This document shows, one piece after another, positions 1 through 5,854 of a DNA stretch of 6,632 nt. Position 1 is the stretch's first letter, and every line of letters starts with the position of its first letter. Made by a program: the position numbers and the translations under genes. The notes under the pieces were generated by a model, which was given only the letters and a program-made list of their open reading frames with translations, searched no databases and was not told the origin of the DNA. The stretch comes from JALYXS01 sp051003795 (GTDB taxonomy: Bacteria; Acidobacteriota; Terriglobia; Bryobacterales; Bryobacteraceae): NCBI GenBank assembly GCA_051003795.1, contig JBPCKZ010000231.1, positions 1 through 6,632 of the forward strand, in the 5' to 3' direction.

Positions 1-1455
1 ACCCACCAGATCGTTGTTGAACTGGTTCCAGGCGAATCGCGCCTCGTTTACCGTCGAGTTGCTCAAGATCCGGGTGTTCGAAATCATCGCTTGCCGGACG
101 GTGGTCGCGGTGTGCGAACCATCGGTCTGGAACGTCGCGGCGGGCGCCTGAAAATCGTTGCCCCAACTGAATCTGCCGAACCAGTTCGACTTCGGGTTCT
201 GATTCCAATCTATGCGCTGGTTGAACTGGTCCGTATCGGTCGGCGTCAGCGCGTTGCGGACATAGTTGCGGTTCAGATTATTGCCCGGAACGGTTGGCAA
301 AGGATAATATGCCAACAACTTCAACGCGGCCGGGCTGAACCGTGATGCGGGAATCATGTTCCCGGGAAATGGCGATGCCGAGACGGCTACTCCGGCCGCG
401 TTGAAGACGCGCGTCAGCGGATCGAAGATCTGCCGGTTCTGCCCCGAGAAATCGCCCATGCGCATCGCGGCGGTCGGCACCGAAGCCGTCACCTGCGTGG
501 TGAGCCGGTCCCGCAACTCCTCCCAATTGGAGAGGAAGAACAACCTGTCCTTGCCGTTAAAGATTTTAGGAATCCGGATCGGACCGCCGAGCGTGAAGCC
601 GTAATCGTTGCGCCGGAACGGATTCTTCCGCGTCTCGCCCTGGCCCCATTGACGCGCATCGAGCGCGGAGTTGCGCAGGAATTCAAACGCCGTGCCGTGA
701 TACTCGTTGGTTCCGGATTTGGTGGTCGCGTTGATCTGGGACGCTCCTCGTCCGAATTCCGCCGAATAGACGCCGGTCAGCACCTTGAATTCCTGAACCG
801 CGTCCACCGACGGATGGATAATGTACGAGTTGAAATTGGGATCGGTATTCTCGACGCCGTCGAGCGTGTAGCGATTGAATTCGAGGCGCTGCCCCGCAAT
901 CGAGAGCGAAGTGGCACTCCTCGCGCCGCCCTGCAGGCCGCTCGCGCCGCCCGCGCCGCCTTCGGTGGTCACGTTGGGGCTGAGCGTGACGAGTTGCAGA
1001 TAATCGCGCCCGTTGAGCGGCAGGTCCACAATGCGTTTGTTGTCGATCACGGTGCCGAGCGCGGTCGATTCGGTCGTGAGCAGCGGCGCGGCGGAGATAA
1101 CTTCCACCTGCTGATTCGCCTCGCCGATTTCAAGGCTCACATCGATGCGCAGCACCGCGCCGACATCGAGCGCGACGGCTTTCCGCGTGGCGGTCTTAAA
1201 GCCCGGATGCTCCACGCGGAGATCGTAATTGCCCGGCACCAGATAGGGTGCGGAGTAATTGCCCGTGTCGTTGGTGGTGGCCTGCCGGGCTTGGCTCGTC
1301 CCGGTATTTACGGCGGTGACGGACGCCCCCGCTACAACCGCGCCGGTCGCATCCGAAACGGTTCCGGTGAGTTCGCCGAAATTTTGCGCCCGCAATGTGA
1401 CGATCGCGAACGCAAACAGGATGACTCGAGATGCCGTCCAAAAAGTTCTTCGCAT
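1..1455 (-). CDS. Oar-like TonB-dependent outer-membrane receptor (N-terminal 485 residues, 3' part outside window)
   Basis: I read this directly from the reverse strand; the frame is open to base 1, so the C-terminal barrel is missing. The ATG at 1455-1453 is the first start after the in-frame stop of the upstream gene and gives a signal peptide (MRRTFWTASR, a hydrophobic stretch, then LRA-Q near residues 22-24). Residues about 28-110 form a carboxypeptidase-regulatory/Cna-B-like beta domain (GTVSDATGAVVAGASV, then GNYSAPYLVPGNYDLRV). Residues about 115-265 match the plug of Oar-type receptors: DLPLNGRDY, YTLDGVEN, VQEFKV, YSAEFGRGASQINATTKSGTN and YHGTAFEFLRN. The rest, including NPFRRNDYGFTLGGPI, starts the barrel. 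Such proteins sit in the outer membrane and are numerous in Acidobacteria; substrates are rarely known and cannot be told here. It lies 21 bases downstream of the exported RraA-like gene on the same strand, so the two are probably co-transcribed. Family assignment is firm; the ligand is unknown. Confidence 0.93.
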   Translation of the reverse strand, partial: MRRTFWTASRVILFAFAIVTLRAQNFGELTGTVSDATGAVVAGASVTAVNTGTSQARQATTNDTGNYSAPYLVPGNYDLRVEHPGFKTATRKAVALDVGAVLRIDVSLEIGEANQQVEVISAAPLLTTESTALGTVIDNKRIVDLPLNGRDYLQLVTLSPNVTTEGGAGGASGLQGGARSATSLSIAGQRLEFNRYTLDGVENTDPNFNSYIIHPSVDAVQEFKVLTGVYSAEFGRGASQINATTKSGTNEYHGTAFEFLRNSALDARQWGQGETRKNPFRRNDYGFTLGGPIRIPKIFNGKDRLFFLSNWEELRDRLTTQVTASVPTAAMRMGDFSGQNRQIFDPLTRVFNAAGVAVSASPFPGNMIPASRFSPAALKLLAYYPLPTVPGNNLNRNYVRNALTPTDTDQFNQRIDWNQNPKSNWFGRFSWGNDFQAPAATFQTDGSHTATTVRQAMISNTRILSNSTVNEARFAWNQFNNDLVG

Positions 1456-1476
1456 TTCAGACGGAATTATATCCGG

Positions 1477-2385
1477 TTACTTGGGTTGCTGGCTGCGGAT
1501 TTCTTCCAGCCGCTTTTTCAAATAATCCGCGTACTCTTTTTTCAGCGCCGGATCGTGCGGGCTGCCGTAAATATCGCTCGACTTATACTTTCCCTCATCG
1601 AACTTTTTCCGGGTCCACTCGTCGTGAATGTGAACGATGTCGGCGTTATCGACAACATCCTTGGCCACCTGCGGTGGGATGAAGTAGACGCCTTCGCGGT
1701 CGCCCACCACCAGATCGCCGGGCATTACCGTTACGCCGCCGATCCGAATCGGAATGTTAATGCCGGTGAGCATGACGTTGCCGATCGGAGTCGGGTCGGC
1801 GTGCCGAAAGTACGCCGGCATCTTCATTTCGGAGATGCCTTCCAAATCGCGGATGGATCCATCGACCACCATCCCGGCGCTCTTCGTGGTCTTCATGATG
1901 TAGTAGAAAAGATTGTCGCCGACCAGCGTCCCGCCTTCCTTCTTGCCGAATAAGTCCACCACGATGACGTCGCCCGGCTGCAACATATCGAGGGCGTACT
2001 GGTTGCCCAGCCGCATGATTCCCTTCGCTTTGGCCTCGGCGTTCAGGACGTCGTCGACATCTTTTCGCTCGGGCATGAACTGCACCGTAAAGGCACGCCC
2101 GGCGAGTTTCAGTTCCGGATGGTTGATGTGGAACCCGTCCGCATATTGATTCTTGAAATTTTTGCCGGGCAGCACCGCCCAAACTTCTTCGGACGACATG
2201 CCTTTCGCCCGCTCGATGATGGAATCCGGAACCTTGGGGCGGCCATCGGGGAAGCGGTCGAACGGATTCTTCGGGGTGAGATCCGTCAACTGCTCTTTGG
2301 TCATGGTGAACAACTGCGCGGGGGCGAGCGCGGGCGTCAGAAACGCGAGAACCGCTAGGGAACGGAGCGTAAAGTTATGAATCAT
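1477..2385 (-). CDS. Exported RraA-like (HMG/CHA aldolase superfamily) protein
   Basis: A 302-residue protein of the RraA/demethylmenaquinone-methyltransferase-like fold. Members include class II pyruvate aldolases (HMG/CHA aldolase) and the RNase E inhibitor RraA. Visible core signals are LQPGDVIVVD (135-144), GGTLVGDNL (151-159), AGMVVDGSIRDLEGI (170-184, holding the family's G-x-V-x-DG-x-x-RD signature with Arg179 and Asp180) and MPGDLVVGDREGVYFIPP (221-238). The N-terminus is a signal peptide (MIHNFTLRSLAVLAFLTPALAPA-Q), which is odd for a fold usually found in the cytosol. A roughly 70-residue extension precedes the core, and a charged C-terminal tail follows it (about 255-302). The Arg-Asp pair suggests a metal-dependent lyase or aldolase rather than an RNase E regulator, but the substrate cannot be inferred. 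It is followed after 21 bases by a TonB-dependent receptor, suggesting a shared envelope or uptake role. No strong Shine-Dalgarno precedes the ATG. Automated names such as 'dimethylmenaquinone methyltransferase' would be misleading. Confidence 0.88.
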   Translation of the reverse strand: MIHNFTLRSLAVLAFLTPALAPAQLFTMTKEQLTDLTPKNPFDRFPDGRPKVPDSIIERAKGMSSEEVWAVLPGKNFKNQYADGFHINHPELKLAGRAFTVQFMPERKDVDDVLNAEAKAKGIMRLGNQYALDMLQPGDVIVVDLFGKKEGGTLVGDNLFYYIMKTTKSAGMVVDGSIRDLEGISEMKMPAYFRHADPTPIGNVMLTGINIPIRIGGVTVMPGDLVVGDREGVYFIPPQVAKDVVDNADIVHIHDEWTRKKFDEGKYKSSDIYGSPHDPALKKEYADYLKKRLEEIRSQQPK

Positions 2386-2466
2386 AGTTGTTAATTTACA
2401 CTGGACCGGCGTGGATTACTTTGTCGCCCGCGCAAGTTTCCCGTTGACCCCGCCGTAAAACACGAT

Positions 2467-3024
2467 TTAGATCCGGTCGAAGAGGTCGCCGATACGAATG
2501 GAAAAGCCGGGAATCAGATCGGAGGAAAATTCGGCGTTCTCGTCGAGGAACGTGCGCAGCTTGCCCGAATAGCGCAATGCCTCCCGCTCCTCGATGGAAA
2601 AAATCCAAACGTCGCGCGTGCCGCACTCGCGGTAACGCTTGGCCTTCTTCATAAGACTCTCGAATTTATCGTTCTGCGATACGATTTCGATGGCCAGATC
2701 GGGAACGAAGAGTTGGACGCGCCGTTTTCGATCGAACAGATGCAGCTTGCTCGCCTCAATGAAACTCACATCCGGTCCGTAAGCGTTTCCGTTGAAATCG
2801 TACTCCTGCTCGGTAATCACTTTCCCCAGTTTGCGCTCGCGCACGAACGGCCGCAGGAGTTCCGCAATCAGATCGCGGAGATCGTTATGTTCGCCAACAT
2901 TTCCCGACACGTCAATCAACTCTCCGTCCACTAACTCATGGTTGTGGGCGAGCGCATCCGGAAGATTCTCGAAGTCCTCGATCGTCAGGCCGTCCTCGAT
3001 TCTGAGGTTGGTAGCCGTCGCCAT
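2467..3024 (-). CDS. Uma2 family (DUF820) PD-(D/E)XK nuclease-fold protein
   Basis: A 185-residue protein matching the Uma2 family in length and motif order. Visible motifs are the N-terminal LTIEDFENLPD and HELVDGELIDV (Glu30 in the ELvdGel signature), a helix GEHNDLRDLIAELL (44-57), GPDVSFI (83-89, Asp85), VPDLAIEIVSQND (107-119, with Glu113 in the E-x-V position), KKAKRYRECGTRDVWIF (126-142) and a C-terminal IPGFSIRIGDLF. The fold is that of restriction-like nucleases, and Asp85, Glu113 and a lysine around 126-129 would be the metal/catalytic set. Actual substrates of Uma2 proteins are poorly known; they abound in cyanobacteria, Chloroflexi and Acidobacteria, often as scattered paralogues. 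It is transcribed divergently from the selenoprotein operon and lies 81 bases upstream of the RraA-like gene on the same strand. No functional link to either neighbour is visible. The start gives the expected short leader before the ELvdGel motif. Confidence 0.9.
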   Translation of the reverse strand: MATATNLRIEDGLTIEDFENLPDALAHNHELVDGELIDVSGNVGEHNDLRDLIAELLRPFVRERKLGKVITEQEYDFNGNAYGPDVSFIEASKLHLFDRKRRVQLFVPDLAIEIVSQNDKFESLMKKAKRYRECGTRDVWIFSIEEREALRYSGKLRTFLDENAEFSSDLIPGFSIRIGDLFDRI

Positions 3025-3032
3025 CGCTTTAG

Positions 3033-3060
3033 TTTACTTTACCGGCTCCGGCGCGATAAT
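3033..3060 (+). promoter_or_regulatory. Candidate sigma-70-type promoter for the redox operon
   Basis: A TTTACT (3033-3038, four of six matches to the -35 consensus) is separated by 16 bases from GATAAT (3055-3060, five of six matches to the -10 consensus). Transcription would begin about 3066-3068, only a few bases before the ATG at 3072. That implies a nearly leaderless transcript and fits the lack of a Shine-Dalgarno before that ATG. This is pattern matching only; the whole intergenic space is 47 bases and must also serve the divergent Uma2 gene. Confidence 0.4.
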
Positions 3061-3071
3061 AGTAAAAAACC

Positions 3072-4325
3072 ATGCGCGCTGCAGTTCCTATTCTCCGAAC
3101 GTCCTTGACAATCGCCGCCTTAGTCGCGTTGGCCCCGCTGTTTGCCCAGGATGAAACTGTGGACTGGCTCGACAATTATAAGCAGGCGATCCGGGAGGCC
3201 AAGCGGACTCAGAAACCGATATTTCTCGAGTTTCGCTGCGAGGCTTGAATCGCCGGACGCGTGTTCGACGCACAGGTTGTGCTGTCACCCAGGAATTCGG
3301 CGCGCGGCAAGCTCATGAATCAATACGTGTGCGTGCGCATCCCGCGCATGGACAACGTGGACCTCGGTCTGTTCGACTACGATCGTTACAACGCTCTCTA
3401 CTTCTTCATTCTGAACGCCGACGAGAGGATTTATATGAGGTACGGCGGCCGCGATTCCGTGTCTCAGGACAGCTATCTGAATCTGAGCAGCCTGGAACTC
3501 GCGCTCCAAAAAGGTTTGGAACTCCACGCCGAGGACCAACAAGGAAAGCTCCCCCATGCAGCGCGTCCCAAGCCTGTTTCCGCGCGCGAGATGCCGCTCC
3601 TTGTCGAGCGGACCTTCGCAAAAGGCAATTGCGTGGAATGTCACCTGATCGGCGATTTCCAGAACGTTCAGAAGGAGCTCGATGGCACTCTCGACAAGGT
3701 CCGGGACATGTACCGGTCGCCGGACGTCAAGACGATCGGCATCTATTTGGATGTACCCAACGGACTCGCCGTGAAGGACGCGCAAGGTCCGGCGCAATCC
3801 GCCGGGATGAAGCCGGGCGATCGTATCGCCGCGCTGAACGGAACGCTCGTTTGGACCTTTGGCGATCTTCAATACGATTACGACAAAGTCCCGCGAAGTT
3901 CGAAGCAGGTTCAGGTGACCGTAGTCAGAGACGGCCAACCGGTCGAGCTGTCGATCGCGCTTCCGCTCCGCTGGTGGTGGACCGATATCCGTTACCGCCA
4001 ATTGACCATCGACCCGCGCGTTTACTTCGAGTCGCGCCCCCTGACGGAAGCGGAGAAGCGGGAACATGGATTGGATCCGGAGGGTTTTGCCAGCATGGTG
4101 AAACATGTGGACGGCTTCGCGCAGACCATGAACAGCCACGATCTTCGGATGGGAGACATCGTGTTCGCGGTGGACGGCGTTCAGCGCGACGAGTTCGCCA
4201 ACACGGCCGAATTTTTTATCAAGCTTCGCAAGGCCGCGGGCGCGTCCGTTAAACTCGATGTCATCCGCGATGGCAAGCGAATCCAAATGCCTCTCAAGAG
4301 TTTCCGAATGAGCTTCCGAAAATGA
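3072..4325 (+). CDS. Exported CxxU thioredoxin-fold/PDZ selenoprotein; TGA at 3246-3248 read as selenocysteine
   Basis: Reading from ATG 3072 to the TGA at 4323-4325 gives 417 residues if the in-frame TGA (codon 59) is decoded as selenocysteine. Residues 1-25 are a signal peptide (MRAAVPILRTSLTIAALVAL, then APLFA-Q). Residues about 28-150 look like a thioredoxin-like domain: DWLDNYKQAIREAKRTQKPI, FLEFR, then C56-E-A-U59, a CxxC-type redox centre with Sec in the last place, and later YFFILNADERIYMRYGG (110-126). Residues 187-191 are CVECH, a CxxCH motif typical of covalent haem c. Residues about 222-298 are a PDZ domain (SAGMKPGDRIAALNG), and about 342-412 a second PDZ-like domain (LRMGDIVFAVDGVQ). 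I recall an NCBI family named Trx7/PDZ domain-containing (seleno)protein that fits this architecture; its role is not known to me. The frame continues without shift across the TGA, and a SECIS-like hairpin follows, so readthrough is favoured over a nonsense mutation. The gene overlaps the next by ATGA. Automated callers would probably start at GTG 3261 and lose the signal peptide and active site. Confidence 0.85.
3246..3286 (+). promoter_or_regulatory. Selenocysteine UGA codon and candidate bacterial SECIS hairpin
   Basis: The UGA is at 3246-3248. A hairpin follows at 3267-3286: GCACA (3270-3274) pairs with TGTGC (3278-3282) around the triloop GGT (3275-3277). After a single bulged T (3283), GAC (3267-3269) pairs with GTC (3284-3286). 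The first loop base lies 26 bases past the UGA. Known bacterial SECIS elements are coding-region hairpins just after the UGA, with G residues at the start of a small apical loop and, in E. coli fdhF, a GGU loop plus a bulged U. Here the bulge is on the 3' side rather than the 5' side as in fdhF. SelB would bind this structure to deliver Sec-tRNA. The pairing is seen in the sequence; its function is inferred. Confidence 0.75.
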
Positions 4326-4867
4326 TACGAGCATTGCCGGCCGTAGCCTTCCTCCTATGCGCCGCAACGTTTTATGGCGCGGATTGGAGCGATCCCGTCG
4401 AGGTGCATTACGACGAGAAACGCTGCGTGACGTATCGGGCGAAGTGGACCGGGGATGCGCTCGAAGTCCAAGCGGCCCTCGATCCCGGCTGGCACACGTT
4501 CGCAATGGACAACCAAGAGCGGCAGCGGGAGAAGCTGGCGGGCAAGGCGTCTCTGGGCATCGAGAAAGCGACGGAGATCGCGGTAGCCGGCGGCTTGGCG
4601 TCCGCGGGAAAATGGCGGCAAACTCCTCCAAAAGACTTTTCGAAGCCGGAGCTGCGGTATTACAGTTGGGGCTTTGACGACACGGCCGTGTTCGCGGTGA
4701 AAGCCCGGCCCGCGGGTTCCGGTCCCGCGCGGATTACGATCCGCGGCCAGGCTTGCTCGGATGCGATTTGCAAGAATATCGATGTCTCCATCCAGTTGCC
4801 CCCAACCGGACCGAAGCACGCCAATGTCCCCGACGCGGATTTGAAAGGTCTGGTGCCAGTCCGGTGA
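4322..4867 (+). CDS. Exported DsbD-alpha-like (disulfide corrector, DsbD N-terminal domain) protein
   Basis: A 181-residue protein whose ATG overlaps the stop of the selenoprotein gene (ATGA, 4322-4325), implying translational coupling. Residues 1-20 are a signal peptide (MIRALPAVAFLLCAATFYGA). The remainder resembles the immunoglobulin-like N-terminal (alpha) domain of the thiol-disulfide transporter DsbD. It has beta-rich segments, a LDPGWHTFAMD motif (53-63) typical of these domains (LxxGWHxY-like), and a C-terminal GQACSDAICKNIDVSIQLP (142-160) in which Cys145 and Cys150 correspond to the alpha-domain redox pair. The DsbD membrane domain and C-terminal thioredoxin domain are absent, so this is a stand-alone periplasmic alpha module. 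A further cysteine, Cys35, lies near the mature N-terminus. Its placement directly behind a thioredoxin-fold selenoprotein suggests that the two exchange electrons, but this is inference. Family call is good; the exact partner is unknown. Confidence 0.82.
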   Translation: MIRALPAVAFLLCAATFYGADWSDPVEVHYDEKRCVTYRAKWTGDALEVQAALDPGWHTFAMDNQERQREKLAGKASLGIEKATEIAVAGGLASAGKWRQTPPKDFSKPELRYYSWGFDDTAVFAVKARPAGSGPARITIRGQACSDAICKNIDVSIQLPPTGPKHANVPDADLKGLVPVR

Positions 4868-4905
4868 TGGCGAAAGTACAATCGGCCGTTCACGACGAGT
4901 AAGTC

Positions 4906-5802
4906 ATGTATGACGCGATCATCGTGGGTGGCGGGCCGGCGGGGTTGAGCGCGGCGCTCATCCTGGGGCGCTGCCGGCGCCGTGTGCTGGTGGTCGATGC
5001 GGGGCGGCAGCGCAACCTTTCATCGGCGCACATGCACGGCTATCTGACTCGCGATGGCATCCCGCCGTCCGATTTCCTCGAATCCGCTCGCGCGGAACTC
5101 GCGCCCTACGACGTCGTGTTATGCCACAACACGGTGAAGCAAGGCCGCAGGCTCGATAGCCATTTCGAAGTGAAGATGGCTGACGGCACGCGGCACCGGG
5201 GGCGCAGGTTGCTGCTCGCCACCGGCGTTGCCGACCAATTGCCACAGGTCGCCGGCATCGACGAGTTCTACGGCAAGAGCGTGCATCATTGCCCTTACTG
5301 CGACGGATGGGAAAACCAGGACAAGCCTTTGGCGGTTTATGGCCAACAGCGGCTGGGAGTCGGCCTTGCCATTTCATTGAAGACGTGGACTCCCGATGTG
5401 GTATTGTGCACGGACGGTCCGGCCCGACTCCCCGCCAAGGACCGGGAACGCCTGAAGCGCCACGGTATTCCGATTCGCAAGGAGAAGATTGCGCGGCTCG
5501 AAGGAGCGAACGGGCAGTTGCGACGTATCGTGTTCGAAAAGGGCGATCCTCTGGAGCGCGCTGGAATGTTTTTTCATACCGGCCAGGATCAGGCTTCCAG
5601 CCTCGCAAGAGATTTCCATTGCACTTTCGACAAGAAGGGCGCGATCGAAACCGATCGCCTGGAACACACCTGCGTCGACGGGCTGTATGTTGCGGGCGAC
5701 GCATCCCGCGACGTGCAGCTCGTGGTGGTGGCGGCGGCTGAAGGGGCCAAGGCCGCATTTGCCATAAACTGTTCTTTGCAGGACGAAGAGAACCGGATTT
5801 AA
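4906..5802 (+). CDS. Thioredoxin-reductase-like NAD(P)/FAD-dependent oxidoreductase with CPYC centre
   Basis: A 298-residue flavoprotein of the thioredoxin reductase fold. The N-terminal YDAIIVGGGPAGLSAALIL (2-20) is the FAD dinucleotide-binding motif, LLLATGV (102-108) is the family ATG motif, HHCPYCDGWE (127-136) holds the redox pair Cys129/Cys132, and GLYVAGDAS (259-267) is the C-terminal FAD-contacting GD motif. The CPYCDG motif differs from the CATCDG usual in TrxB and is more like the CPYC-type disulfide oxidoreductase branch. The second nucleotide-binding site is unusual: where a GxGxxA/G motif is expected there is VYGQQRLGVGLA (144-155), so NADPH use is uncertain. There is no signal peptide, hence it is cytosolic. 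ATG 4906 is the first start after an in-frame TAA at 4900-4902. The gene is 38 bases behind the DsbD-alpha-like gene and ends the operon. Its natural substrate is not clear; a thioredoxin or small dithiol is likely. Confidence 0.88.
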   Translation: MYDAIIVGGGPAGLSAALILGRCRRRVLVVDAGRQRNLSSAHMHGYLTRDGIPPSDFLESARAELAPYDVVLCHNTVKQGRRLDSHFEVKMADGTRHRGRRLLLATGVADQLPQVAGIDEFYGKSVHHCPYCDGWENQDKPLAVYGQQRLGVGLAISLKTWTPDVVLCTDGPARLPAKDRERLKRHGIPIRKEKIARLEGANGQLRRIVFEKGDPLERAGMFFHTGQDQASSLARDFHCTFDKKGAIETDRLEHTCVDGLYVAGDASRDVQLVVVAAAEGAKAAFAINCSLQDEENRI

Positions 5803-5819
5803 AATCCGGTCGGCTTTTT
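5792..5819 (+). terminator. Intrinsic terminator overlapping the flavoprotein stop codon
   Basis: ACCGGATT (5792-5799) pairs perfectly with AATCCGGT (5803-5810) around a TAA triloop (5800-5802), followed by CGGC and five T residues (5815-5819). The loop is exactly the stop codon of the upstream gene. The T tract is offset by four bases from the stem, so strength may be moderate. It separates the redox operon from the sigma-factor operon. Confidence 0.72.
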
Positions 5820-5841
5820 GCCCTCGCCGAGCGTCTCTTGG

Positions 5842-5848
5842 TAAGGAG
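5842..5848 (+). promoter_or_regulatory. Strong Shine-Dalgarno (TAAGGAG) deciding the TTG start of the sigma factor
   Basis: TAAGGAG is almost fully complementary to the 16S anti-Shine-Dalgarno and stands six bases before the TTG at 5855-5857. It is the clearest ribosome-binding site in the window and the main reason for choosing this rare start codon; no in-frame ATG occurs nearby. Confidence 0.85.
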
Positions 5849-5854
5849 CCAGTT

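Noticed and set aside
649..1953. Long plus-strand open frame (434 codons) across the receptor and RraA-like genes
   Set aside because: It is antisense to two genes with clear family motifs, and its translation is Arg/His-rich with no recognisable domain. It is a high-GC shadow.
2386..2466. Promoter or terminator in the gap between the Uma2 and RraA-like genes
   Set aside because: An AT-rich TAAATT lies just before the RraA-like start, but no -35 element at proper spacing and no hairpin with T tract could be found, so nothing is annotated there.
3246..3248. Reading the TGA as a simple nonsense mutation making a pseudogene
   Set aside because: No other lesion is present, the stop falls exactly at the redox position of a CxxC-type motif, a SECIS-like hairpin follows, and the downstream genes are intact and coupled. 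It remains possible if Sec machinery is absent.
3245..4252. Plus-strand frame of 335 codons overlapping the selenoprotein in another frame
   Set aside because: Its composition is Arg-rich and without motifs; the overlapping frame has the PDZ and CxxCH signatures.
4323..4325. The second TGA of the selenoprotein frame as another selenocysteine codon
   Set aside because: The frame beyond it has no redox motif, and the TGA is part of an ATGA overlap with a well-supported next gene, so it is the true stop.
3285..4631. Long minus-strand open frame (448 codons) opposite the selenoprotein and DsbD-alpha-like genes
   Set aside because: The opposite strand encodes recognisable thioredoxin, PDZ and DsbD-alpha sequences with signal peptides; this frame shows none.
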